Position numbers and translations under genes: made by a program. Below are positions 52,898 to 61,950 of a stretch of 64,000 nt of DNA, piece by piece. Numbering within the stretch: position 1 is the stretch's first letter; every line of letters starts with the position of its first letter. The notes below the pieces were generated by a model. The model did not search any database. It was not told the DNA's origin and saw only the letters and a program-made list of their open reading frames with translations. This DNA is from Aculops lycopersici. Lineage: Eukaryota > Arthropoda > Arachnida > Trombidiformes > Eriophyidae. The stretch is taken from the NCBI GenBank assembly GCA_015350385.1, contig WNKI01000005.1, positions 510,266 through 574,265 on the forward strand, given 5' to 3'.

Positions 52898-53982
52898 ATG
52901 CATCGACCATATTGGCAGTGCTGCACCAGGAGACGCAAGATTAAGTTGATCAAACAAAACATGTCGATCCAATCATACGAGCAATCAAACCAACAGAAAC
53001 AATCTCAACCACAACGGCATCAGCAACAGCAGCAACAATCCGAGGACGCATCTTCTGTTGTCCTACCCATTGGTCAGCTAGGGTCGACAAACAAACGTCT
53101 CAAGCTAACACTTTCCATTGAGAGCTTCGAGAACGAGAGCTCGCCACCAATTAGAGTGAGTTATAAAAGACATTGTTTATATCAATGGCTCAGTCATGAG
53201 TCATATCAAAAGTTAGATTCTGCCTTGATAGGAAAATGCTAACCCTTTTCACCAATTCGATTCAATAGCTTATTTGTTTACCTGAAAATGGAGAACTCTG
53301 CATGCCATTCTATAGAGGCAAGTGCAGTGGTAACAATGGAAACTGCAAACTCATACACCAGGAGGGCAAATTTTATCAACTCTTTAGATTGCTCAAAGAG
53401 GCAGAGCAATCAATTTGCGCCTGTATCTATAGACTAAACTCGGATCTAATGATAAATGAGCTGATAGAGAAGAGGCGAGCTGGCAAACAGGTGCGAGTTA
53501 TTTCGGATGCCACTCTATGGAATCCCAATGATAACGATAGGAAGCATGTAATCAACTTGCGTCGACTCGCTGGCGAGGGGGTGGATTTGAGGACAAACTT
53601 CAACTATGTCAATGGCGGATGCATGCACAACAAGTACACGATTATCGATGAAAAGTTGGTTCTGTTGGGCAGCGCAAATTGGACTGATAGTGCGATGATC
53701 AGAAATTTTGAAACAGTTGCCATTGTAAAACTCGAGAGTATTGTCAACGAGACACGACGAGATTTTGAGCAAATCTGGGACCAAATGGAGGACTTCCGGT
53801 TTCATGAGAAACAACTGCTCACAGACGCCGGCCTACCTGTGCCAAGTGCAACAGTGACAGTTCAATCTCATGAATCTACTGATGGCTCGGCGGCCATGGG
53901 CGTGCCCTCGAATGCTGTGCTAACCTGTGATGCAAACACCGGACCATCCCAAGTTAAGCTCATGATTAACCTTAATTTGTGA
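52898..53982 (+). CDS. PLD6/Zucchini-type phospholipase D nuclease, two exons
   Basis: Exons 52898-53155 and 53269-53982 join in phase 0 (113-bp intron, GTGAGT donor, CAATAG acceptor) into 323 residues. Exon 1 is Gln-rich and unconserved. Exon 2 has the single-HKD domain of mitochondrial PLD6/Zucchini: a Cys-containing stretch before the core, ACIYRLNSDLMINELIEKR, VRVISDA, and the catalytic HxKxxxxD in MHNKYTIIDEKLVLLGSANWT. Such enzymes dimerise to form one active site and act as endonucleases in piRNA maturation, or as cardiolipin hydrolases on the outer mitochondrial membrane. I see no N-terminal transmembrane helix of the kind that anchors Zucchini. Either the anchor is lost, or it lies in an unseen upstream exon, or this is a soluble paralogue. 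Confidence 0.88.
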
Positions 53983-54080
53983 CCCCATAACGCTGTTGCT
54001 CATGGACATGCTCTTTTGGTGTGGGAAGATTAAATTTGATGTGAAATTTTTTATCTTATATTCTGCCCAATAATCTAGAT

Positions 54081-54086
54081 TTTATT
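54081..54086 (-). terminator. Poly(A) signal of the orphan minus-strand ORF
   Basis: The minus strand reads AATAAA 17 nt after the TGA stop at 54104-54106. Confidence 0.5.
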
Positions 54087-54103
54087 ACTTTTCTGTTTTG
54101 TTC

Positions 54104-54394
54104 TCATGGGTTGACCATCAAAATGTAGTTGTCGGATACAAGGGTCTCTGTCTTTAGCATGGCACCCTTGGTGTCTAAGCTCTGGTCGCTTTGATCCAAT
54201 AACAGGTTGTTGTTCATTTTGATCTGCATTTGCGCGAAGCTGCAGCGAGGATATGTTTTTTGCGAGTGAGCTGCCGATCTGAAAAAACACGGTTTTTTCC
54301 CCTTTTCCCCAATCCGAGGAATCCGATAGACGACCGTCACACGGTTGGTATTGTGCTCAAAACGAAGCGAGTCGACGCACAATGAATGATGCAT
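54104..54394 (-). CDS. Small orphan protein (96 aa), divergent from the TRMT2-like gene
   Basis: The ATG at 54394 opens a 96-codon ORF with balanced composition: it starts MHHSLCVDSLRFEHNTNRV, continues VVYRIPRIGEKGKK, and ends ETLVSDNYILMVNP. There is no signal peptide or transmembrane segment. I do not recognise the family. Support for a real gene comes from context: an AATAAA directly after the stop, and a start codon 127 bp from the divergent TRMT2-like start. A small intron within it cannot be excluded. Confidence 0.45.
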   Translation of the reverse strand: MHHSLCVDSLRFEHNTNRVTVVYRIPRIGEKGKKPCFFRSAAHSQKTYPRCSFAQMQIKMNNNLLLDQSDQSLDTKGAMLKTETLVSDNYILMVNP

Positions 54395-54521
54395 AGCCCA
54401 GTGTTGTAAACTAGAGGGAGCATCAAAACAGAAACACGCGGTCGCGTGTTGCGTTTGATAGTTGCATGATTGCTAATTTCCACTGGGTTTCTTTAACCTG
54501 TTCCATCCAAATCAAATAAAC
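54395..54521. promoter_or_regulatory. Putative bidirectional promoter
   Basis: Only 127 bp separate the start codons of the orphan ORF (-) and the TRMT2-like gene (+). If both are transcribed, they must share this short region. No TATA box is evident. Confidence 0.4.
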
Positions 54522-56006
54522 ATGCTACGAGCTATTATCTCAACAAGGTGTTACAACACTGCGACCAGCAAAAAATTGCCTCTAGTTAGGAATGCAAATG
54601 CTAGACTTGGACGAGAGATAAAACGGAGAAATGATGCAGAGGCGCAGCCAAGAGTCAGCAACACCAATCGCCAGTTTGAGCCATTCCCTTGCGCCGTAAC
54701 CGAAGCCAATCGGGTTGAGCTATTCCGTCGGCTTATCACACCCTTACACGACATTAGCTATGAGGAACAGCTTGTTGGTAAGCAAGCTCATTGTAGAAAC
54801 TCTATTAGATATCTAGCCCAACAAATTTACAAAGCCGGAACTCCGGTCAGACTTGATATTAGACGATTGCCCTGTCCGGTGAAGACCATAGTACCATCGC
54901 CTGAGATATATAAGTATAGAAACAAAACTGAATATAATATATGGCGAGGAGTAGATGGGAAGCTCACTGTTGGTCATAATGTTTTCAGTATCGGTAAGCA
55001 TGGAGACACAATTTGCGTTGAACCAGACGGCTGTCTTGTTACTAAAGATGACAGCATCAAATTGGTATCAGTATTTCAAGAATTCATGAGATCTCACTCA
55101 AAGCTAGGCTGTTGCTTTAATCTCGGCCAAGAGGGAGGCTGGCGAAGAATAATAGTACGACAAAATTTGGCTGACGAGCTAATGGCAATAGGATTCTTGA
55201 GTCCGAGAACCTTGAAAGTTTCACAGGTTGTCGAGGATCGTGATGGTTTTAGGAATTTCATGGTACAAAGATGCGGTGAGATGGGGATCAACTTAAAATC
55301 ACTCTACTATCAACCTGCTCCACATTCTCGAGCACAACATGCAGATTGTCCTTATGAGCTATTGAACGGAGAGGCCAAGTTAACGGAAACAGTAGGAAAG
55401 TACAAGTTTGCATTCTCACCCGAGAGCTTCATGCACGAGAACACAAAGGGTGCCGAACTTTTGTATGAAGAAATAAGAAAAACTCTGAAGGAGGCATTTA
55501 ACATTGCACCTGAGCTACCTGATAAGCCTTTAATTATTCAAAATCAGTGCGGAGGCGGAGCACTAACAGCCTTCCTGTCCGAGTGTGCCGAGCACATTGT
55601 TGCTCTGGACCTAAGTGGACCGGCTACTGTTGATGCAGCTGAGAATGCAAAAGCTAATGGAATTGACAATGTCAAATTTGTAAACTCAAACTTTGAAATT
55701 GCCCTCGAGAAGATACTAGAAAAATACCAGGATGTTAATACACTGGTTGTTTGTGATGTCAAAAAAGCTGGTTTACATCGTAGTGTGGTGCAATCACTGA
55801 GGCTCTCGCGAGACGTCAATCGATTGGTCTACATATATCCGAAGGCAGACCATCAGAAAAATATCAATGATCTGGTAGAATTATGCAGCAAGCTTGCCGG
55901 TAGCCATGTTCCTCCATTTGCACCTGTTCTAGTCACACCCGTAGATCTTTATCCACACACAGAGAGTTGCCCCATTATTGTTGCCTTGGAAAGACTGCCT
56001 AAATAA
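54522..56006 (+). CDS. TRMT2-like tRNA uracil-5-methyltransferase homologue, catalytic motifs degenerate
   Basis: This encodes 494 residues. The basic N-terminus (MLRAIISTRCYNTATSKKL) suggests mitochondrial import, as for TRMT2B, which makes m5U in mitochondrial RNAs. The fold follows the TrmA/TRMT2 family: YKFAFSPESFMHEN, a nucleotide-binding stretch with CGGGALTAF, IVALDLSG, then DVKKAGLHRS. The family DPPRAGLH motif is DVKKAGLH here. The catalytic Cys loop (usually V-x-V-SCN/D) is VYIYPKAD, without Cys. The general-base HCE near the end (usually PHT-HCE) is HTESCPI. Together these changes make methyltransferase activity doubtful. The ORF is intact and the rest of the domain conserved, so a non-catalytic RNA-binding role is possible. 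Single exon; the stop lies inside AATAAA. Confidence 0.85.
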   Translation: MLRAIISTRCYNTATSKKLPLVRNANARLGREIKRRNDAEAQPRVSNTNRQFEPFPCAVTEANRVELFRRLITPLHDISYEEQLVGKQAHCRNSIRYLAQQIYKAGTPVRLDIRRLPCPVKTIVPSPEIYKYRNKTEYNIWRGVDGKLTVGHNVFSIGKHGDTICVEPDGCLVTKDDSIKLVSVFQEFMRSHSKLGCCFNLGQEGGWRRIIVRQNLADELMAIGFLSPRTLKVSQVVEDRDGFRNFMVQRCGEMGINLKSLYYQPAPHSRAQHADCPYELLNGEAKLTETVGKYKFAFSPESFMHENTKGAELLYEEIRKTLKEAFNIAPELPDKPLIIQNQCGGGALTAFLSECAEHIVALDLSGPATVDAAENAKANGIDNVKFVNSNFEIALEKILEKYQDVNTLVVCDVKKAGLHRSVVQSLRLSRDVNRLVYIYPKADHQKNINDLVELCSKLAGSHVPPFAPVLVTPVDLYPHTESCPIIVALERLPK

Positions 56007-56007
56007 A
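56002..56007 (+). terminator. Poly(A) signal overlapping the TRMT2-like stop codon
   Basis: CCT AAA TAA ATA: the stop at 56004-56006 lies within AATAAA. Confidence 0.6.
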
Positions 56008-56198
56008 TAACAAATATTCAAATTTCGCGCCTAAATCTGCTTGCCCTCTGTGTGTCTTCTACATGCATTCGCTTTTCTCCAGCACTGAATTAAGTATCGT
56101 GTTATCATTTAGGATTGGTTAAATATCGAATCCACTTTTATTCCTAAGATCCGTATATTGTATCTCTATTTGAATCCGATCAGGAATCAAAATTCATC

Positions 56199-56360
56199 AT
56201 GTCTGGAGGACACGGACCCCCTATTGCTGGCTCGAACTTGCCAATCAGCGTTAAGAACCACAGGCTATTAGCGATAGGTTTTGCCGTCTATTTGGGTTCA
56301 GCCTTCGCATTGCCTTTCTTGACTCTCCGAAAGCAATTGAAGAGAATGTACAACACTTAA
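56199..56360 (+). CDS. COX7C: Cytochrome c oxidase subunit 7C (COX7C)
   Basis: A 53-residue ORF starts MSGGHGPPIAGSNLPISVKN, then has one transmembrane helix (LLAIGFAVYLGSAFALPFL) and RKQL near the end. The order GP..NLP-S--N, (Y/F)-GSAFA-PF and the basic RKQL/RHQL end is the COX7C signature. The subunit is a single-pass inner-membrane component of complex IV. Most animal COX7C precursors carry an N-terminal presequence of about 16 residues. Here the ATG starts almost at the mature region, and no compatible upstream exon was found. An AATAAA lies 36 nt after the stop. It is easily missed because of its size. Confidence 0.82.
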   Translation: MSGGHGPPIAGSNLPISVKNHRLLAIGFAVYLGSAFALPFLTLRKQLKRMYNT

Positions 56361-56395
56361 TTAGATTACATAAATGTAAAAAAGAATGATTACGT

Positions 56396-56401
56396 AATAA
56401 A
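56396..56401 (+). terminator. Poly(A) signal of COX7C
   Basis: AATAAA 36 nt after the stop codon. Confidence 0.6.
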
Positions 56402-56620
56402 CGTATAGTCTCGATATCTATCCACTACCACCAACACAATCATCAACAACTTGAAGAAAAATCACGTCGGCAGGTCGAACGGTCTTTGAGGATAGAAAAA
56501 AGACGTTTACGAAATTGGAATGTGAACGCTACTACCATTTATGTAATTAGGATAGTTATTCTACTATTAATCTGCACCATTAGTGATTGTACCAATCTGA
56601 CATCATATATTAGTCATCTA

Positions 56621-57721
56621 TCAAATTAAAGTGTTATGTTTACGTGAGATTTCGTGTACACAATCGACGAATGCCTTGACATTCTCAATACTTGCATCGG
56701 GATAGATCCCGTGGCCAAGATTTGCGATATATCGCTGGGTTCCAAATTTTTTGAGCATTGATTCAGTCATGATTCTTATTTTCTCTGGATTGCTGTACAT
56801 CGCACAAGGATCCATATTACCCTGGAGACATTGGCTTGTTGAGGCCCTTGCTTTTTCAGGGTCAATAGTCCAGTCGAGACTGAGCACGTCGATGATATCG
56901 CGATTTTGAGCGAGCAAGTCGATTGCAAAGTGTCCGCCCTTAGCAAACACAACAATGGGCGGAACTTGATCCATTCCAGTGGCTCTGAGTCTCTCCTTTA
57001 CTTCGGAGCAAATCTTTACAATACACGGGTAGGCAAACTCTGCAAATAGATCAAGAGTTAGGTACTCGGCGTTCGACTCGAAGAGTTGCAACATTTGAGC
57101 TCCTGCTTTGGCTTGCTCCACCAAATGGTCGGTAACCTTTGCGGTAAGGACATCGAGTAGCTCCTTACTTGTGGCAGCATCTTGGTAAAGCCATTTCTTG
57201 GCCTTTGACATGGTCTTGCTGCCGCCGCCTTCAATCATATAGCACATCAGAGTCCAGGGTGCACCTGAGAATCCAATGAGAGGACACCTACCCCCAATTG
57301 CGTGTCGAGTTAGAGTTATAGCCTCATATGAGTAGCTGAGTCGCTTAGCAATATTGACGTTCGAGTCGATCCTGTCGGCTAAACGGTCGCCCAGGTTCAA
57401 AGGATTTGGAAATTTTGGGCCCTCAGAAGTCATGTCAACTCGCAAGCCTAGTGCCTGAGGAATGATGAGGATATCAGAGAAGATGATTGCTGCATCTAGA
57501 TCAAATCGACGTAATGGCATCAGTGTAACCTCGCATGCTAGTTGGGGGTTTTCACAAACCTCAAAGAAGGCATGTTTTTTTCGGAGCTCTAAAAATTCTG
57601 GCAAATACCTACCGGCCTGGCGCATGATCCAAACCGGCACATAATCGGTCTTATCGCCTCTAGCTGCGCGCAAAATGCAATCATTAGTCAGAGTCGGGAA
57701 TGGTTCGCCTTTGGGATCCAT
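56621..57721 (-). CDS. UROD: Uroporphyrinogen decarboxylase
   Basis: This encodes 366 residues from ATG 57721, essentially the usual animal length. The frame is open slightly upstream, but only with a GTG. The enzyme removes four carboxyl groups from uroporphyrinogen III to give coproporphyrinogen III in cytosolic heme synthesis. Conserved elements are present: PVWIMRQAGRYLPEF, the catalytic Asp in AIIFSDILIIPQALG, GFSGAPWTLMCYMIEGGGSK, and the late His in NLGHGIYPDAS. All key residues look intact. Single exon, whereas most animals split this gene into many exons. Confidence 0.96.
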   Translation of the reverse strand: MDPKGEPFPTLTNDCILRAARGDKTDYVPVWIMRQAGRYLPEFLELRKKHAFFEVCENPQLACEVTLMPLRRFDLDAAIIFSDILIIPQALGLRVDMTSEGPKFPNPLNLGDRLADRIDSNVNIAKRLSYSYEAITLTRHAIGGRCPLIGFSGAPWTLMCYMIEGGGSKTMSKAKKWLYQDAATSKELLDVLTAKVTDHLVEQAKAGAQMLQLFESNAEYLTLDLFAEFAYPCIVKICSEVKERLRATGMDQVPPIVVFAKGGHFAIDLLAQNRDIIDVLSLDWTIDPEKARASTSQCLQGNMDPCAMYSNPEKIRIMTESMLKKFGTQRYIANLGHGIYPDASIENVKAFVDCVHEISRKHNTLI

Positions 57722-60064
57722 TGCCTCAACTTTTATGGAAGGATTCACTTGGCTAAGGGGTCTTCGTAGTGTGGCCGACGGTCTAGCTAGTCAATAGGAA
57801 AGTTGTTTGGTCTCGAAACGTGCTATTGTCGTCCTAGTCTAGTGCTCTTTGTTGGCTATCTGTTGTTATTGTTCCTGTTGCTACTTCTGCCTCTACTACC
57901 ACTACTGCTGCTGCCCTGTTGCCCTGTCGTGGCAAATTAATTACTCTCTCGAGTTGGTGATGAGATACGCGATCTATTTGTCGGTGACACAAGCTTTGTT
58001 CCTAATCGATCAATGGACGGCTATTATGTTGACGACTATCAATAGAATTTGATATTTTGAAGGAAGGTTACAAAAGAGCGCGGCTCTAATGAGAATATCA
58101 GGCAAAAGAAAGTTTTTCGCAAAGGTTGCCGCTAGAGAACCACTGAGAAAAAGTTGGGGACTGGGCCGACAGGAGTTGTTTGGTAGGCTGTCCAATGACA
58201 GCCACTTGTTAGCACAGAGCGGCGACCGCTCGTTTGGATCTTCGGCGAGGCCGCCGACGGCGCAGGCCAAGCTTCTCCCCAAAGTCGTCTCCGTCATGGC
58301 CCAACGATATCGGAGGAGACTCTCGCTCCACATTGAAATCTGCTGCAAAGTCTCAAAAAGGAAGCCAAGGGGCGAGTGCTGTAGAGTTTGTTCAGCAAGT
58401 GTGGCTGCCGCCATTGCGGCAATGCAGCCTGCCGCACAACAACCACCGACCGCCCCGCTTTATGCACCAGGGGCCAAACTTAACCAAGGGGCAGGGGAGC
58501 AAGTGAAAAGCCATTGAGGCGCATGAAAGGCAACAAAGCGCATCCTCTCAATGATGACTCCTCACGCAGACTGCTGTGGCCAGGCCCCAGTGTGTGAGAC
58601 TGGCGGTTGAGTCAAGCCGCTAAGCTAGCTTGCCGTTTTGCTTGGCCTGTATATTGAGGGGCCTCGCCACTAGTGGACTGGGGGTCCAAGCTCTGACGCA
58701 TTAGTGATGGTGGTAGCAGTAGTAGTAGTAGTAGTAGTGGTAGTATTAGAGTTGGTAGTGGTAACTTTGGTGGCGGGTCTGCCAATGTTAATATTGTTGT
58801 TATTGTGGTTCCATTCCCTCGGCCTGCACCCTATTCTGTCCTGTCCTACCCCAACTCTTTTCCGACAGATTCTGCTGCATTCGAACACTAACTAGCTAGC
58901 TAGCTAGCTAACAAGCGAACTAGCGAGTCAGTGGTTTGTCCCGCTAGCTAGCTTCGCAAATTGTGATGAGCCCACATGAAATCTCTGCTCTCTGTATTGA
59001 AATCAAATCAACCCTCGCCATACAATGGAGTCTTATCCATTCTCTTCTTCAGTTTGTATTGTAAGTTGCAACGGCACCAATTCGCACAATGTAACTCACA
59101 TGTGTTCAGCTCGCCATCGCAGTAGTCGTCGTGGTTGTCATGAATGATGTGTGTCTTCTTCTTGTTGTTGTTGTCGTCATCGTCGACATCGTCGCTTCCT
59201 ATGAAGTTTAGTGGTGGCCACTAATGTCTTCGGCTCACACTCTTATCAATCTCCATTTCTAGGATCATTATTGTCACCATCACCTAGAATATTATTTGAA
59301 ATCTATCGGTGATGGATTGACTAAATTGAAGAATCGCACCCATAATTGTTATAATCAATAAAACAAACCATACATTATTAATATGAGTGTGAAATGTAAC
59401 TATTTATCCACCATTTTTACAACATTACACTAAACAATACTACAAGATTATAGATTACACATTATATTTATTTATCTTCTAGAACTTGATATTCTATCTC
59501 AAGAATACTAATTCGAATTTTGAGTGTCTCGCCTCCAAACAAACCGAGTGGCCAAATTTTATGGATTTCCATTAAGGAACAAACGGCAACAACTTGCATT
59601 CACCCCAATTGCAACATCAACAATCATATTTAGCCACCATTACATTAAAAGAAATCGACACTTTCAATATTAGCTCACTGTAGTTTATCAACGACAATCA
59701 ATTATTATCTATCAATCGACTGTTCAGAATCAATCTAACACATTGGCACTAGTAGTCTGTGTATCCCAAAAAGTGAAAGCAAACAAGCACAATCATCCAT
59801 TAGAGTTCCTTGCTTGTATTATAAGCATGGTTGTTGTTGTTTAGACGAGGAAACAAGTAACTAAATGCCAAGTGAAAATTAAACCATTATCCTTTTGTAT
59901 TATCACCACGCGAATTACTATTACACACTGAGCTCGATAGAAGTTCATCAAGTTTTCTTGGAAATTTGTTCAACCTAAACATAAATACATTTATTGATTA
60001 CATTGCAAAATTACTAAGTGCAAGTTTAAAATATCAGAACCAACACAACACAACTATCATCAAA
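57722..60064. other. Non-coding between UROD and the TLDc gene
   Basis: No gene is recognised. It includes a (GTA)n-like tract near 58710-58745 and a (CTAG)n run at 58892-58911. The last 700 bases are AT-rich and probably hold the promoter and 5'UTR of the TLDc gene. ORFs near 58089-58517 have biased composition and no domain. Confidence 0.5.
58892..58911. repeat. (CTAG)n tetranucleotide run
   Basis: About five copies of the self-complementary tetramer CTAG; similar runs occur at 31252-31293. Confidence 0.8.
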
Positions 60065-60796
60065 ATGAGCACCACTAATCAATCATGGTACAATCATGAA
60101 TCCTCACTTCCATTGCCGGATTTGCATGGCAAGTCCGATATTTTGGAGCAACAGCATATTAGAGAGTTGTCCAGATTTTTGCCAGCTCGGGCCGAGGGTT
60201 ACGCCTGGACACTCGCTTTTACAACAACTCATATGGGATTTAGTTTGAAATCCCTTTATAGAAGCCTGTCCAAATACGAAGGGCCTGTCTTACTGATCAT
60301 CAAGGATACTGAACATAATGTCTTTGGGGCCTTTGCCTCGTGTAGTTTAAAACCAAGTGAAAGCTTTTATGGTACCGGTGAGACTTATTTATTCACTTTC
60401 AAGCAACCATCTCATTCAACGGCCTCGCAATCAACCATCAACAATGATAACAATAGTAATAATAATAATAATATCAATAACAACAACAACAACAACAATA
60501 ACAATCAGTCTAACACCTCAACAACAACCATTACCAGTAATACTAGTACCATGCAACAACAACAATCACAACCACTAACATTCAAACGATTCCCCTGGAC
60601 AGGTGAAAATTTGTACTTCATCAAGGGCAATATGGATAGCATAGTCTTCGGTGCTGGAGAGGGTAATTTTGGTATCTGGTTGGACGAGGATCTTTACCAT
60701 GGAACTACACATGATTGTAGAACATTCAACAATGAACCACTTACTAACAAGCAAGATTTCTTTGTTAGCGCTTTAGAGTGTTGGTGTTTTCTATGA
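60065..60796 (+). CDS. TLDc-domain protein (OXR1/NCOA7 type) with Asn-rich insert
   Basis: This encodes 243 residues from ATG 60065. The protein is essentially one TLDc domain: LPARAEGYAWTLAFTTTHMGFSLKSLYR, LLIIKDTEHNVFGAFAS, FYGTGETYLFTF, RFPWTGENLYFIKGNMDSIVFGAGEG, GIWLDEDLYHGTTHDCRTF, and the C-terminal FFVSALECWCFL. TLDc proteins protect against oxidative stress and, in the OXR1/NCOA7 group, bind the V-ATPase. This matches the short, domain-only isoform type. An Asn/Ser/Thr/Gln-rich insert (about residues 115-171, DNA 60407-60577) interrupts the domain at a loop between two conserved strands. Single exon in the coding part. Its last 32 bp overlap the end of a convergent BTB ORF. Confidence 0.92.
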   Translation: MSTTNQSWYNHESSLPLPDLHGKSDILEQQHIRELSRFLPARAEGYAWTLAFTTTHMGFSLKSLYRSLSKYEGPVLLIIKDTEHNVFGAFASCSLKPSESFYGTGETYLFTFKQPSHSTASQSTINNDNNSNNNNNINNNNNNNNNNQSNTSTTTITSNTSTMQQQQSQPLTFKRFPWTGENLYFIKGNMDSIVFGAGEGNFGIWLDEDLYHGTTHDCRTFNNEPLTNKQDFFVSALECWCFL

Positions 60797-61112
60797 ATAA
60801 TTGACATTCACTCAATATACCAACAATATTATACATGTCAGCAACTCTACGAACTTTATCAATATTCTCACTATTCAAGCCTGTGATTTTACCCTCATAA
60901 GCATACTCTTTGATTAATTTCAAGACTTGCTTATCAGCGCCATCAATACGAATTGATTTTGGCTCATTATTGCTAAGCACAATCTCGAAGTAGGGCGATA
61001 ATGTCATTAGAAGAATAGAATGCACTTCCTCAATAACCTCGCGATCGCCAACAAGTATCACGTCTGCTCGGGCACGAATCAATTGACCCTTTAGTGCTGG
61101 CGCTAATGGCAT
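60765..61112 (-). CDS. Short BTB/POZ-domain protein
   Basis: This encodes 115 residues from ATG 61112. It is a recognisable BTB/POZ domain: RADVILVGDREVIEEVHSILL, SPYFEIVLS, IRIDGADKQVLKLIKEYAYEGKI, NIDKVRRVADMYNIVGILSECQLFIE. BTB domains dimerise and often recruit substrates to Cullin-3 ligases. Nothing follows the BTB domain: BACK and Kelch regions are absent, and the ORF stops inside the end of the TLDc coding sequence on the other strand. It could be a BTB-only protein or a fragment of a larger gene. Confidence 0.75.
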   Translation of the reverse strand: MPLAPALKGQLIRARADVILVGDREVIEEVHSILLMTLSPYFEIVLSNNEPKSIRIDGADKQVLKLIKEYAYEGKITGLNSENIDKVRRVADMYNIVGILSECQLFIENTNTLKR

Positions 61113-61950
61113 CACTTCACTTCACGTTGTGGTGTCAAAGTGGTGATGGTGATTATTAATCTGTTACTACCATGTAGGTTATTATGATTGTATTATTGCG
61201 TTTAGATTTAGACTATTATTATTTATATATAGATATGAATCGATATATCTCAAATTTCAAACAAATAAAGTAGTGACTTAGTGAGAATCGCCAAAATTTG
61301 TTGTCTATCCCTTGCATGTTTATCCTTTCGCCGGAAGAGAGAATACTTGATTTCCTCGTCTCGTCTGCATCTCTTAGGCACCTGCTAGGCACCTGCTAAA
61401 TTGAAAAAATAAAAAACCAATTGAACTAGGACTGTGGACGCTCTTGGGATTATAGCACAACAACAAACATTAAGCTTGCCTAATGTTTGTTGGCGAAAAC
61501 CGATGGGCCTGTTATGATGTTGGCAAGATCATGCGCGATCCTCGCTGCCTCGGTGAGAGTTTTATTCGGGGCGACCACAAGTCGTTAAGCCACAAATCAT
61601 GCGAGTATTTTGACATACTCTTCGAGCACAGGCTATAATCTCAGGTAGGTTAGAAGCGGAAGTGCTGACTGTCCAAGAACCCCCCAACGGTGAAAAATAT
61701 TTAGTTAGAGACTAATCAAATGAATAGAACACTAGTAGGACGTCTAAAGCGAGGAGGTTAATAGAAACGTACGCTAAATCAGGATGTTGATTGAGAACGA
61801 CGTTGAATTGGTGGACTAAGAAATAAGATATCCGTCGGGATGAGATAATATAATTAGTTGACACAAAAATGTGTAATTAGTCTGCTATTTATCTCATGTT
61901 CCATCCTCATGCCCAACGATAAAAGCTCTTGAGATGATAAATAATGATAC
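61113..61950. other. Non-coding between the BTB ORF and WDR1
   Basis: No gene is recognised. A perfect 12-bp inverted repeat with an 8-nt loop lies at 61461-61492. Confidence 0.5.
61461..61492. other. Perfect 12-bp inverted repeat, 8-nt loop
   Basis: CAACAAACATTA, loop AGCTTGCC, then its exact reverse complement. It could form a hairpin; no known element is recognised. Confidence 0.5.

Noticed and set aside
58089..58517. 142-codon ORF near UROD on the plus strand.
   Set aside because: It overlaps another ORF of similar length on the opposite strand, has biased Ala/Arg/Gln composition, no domain and no poly(A) signal close by.
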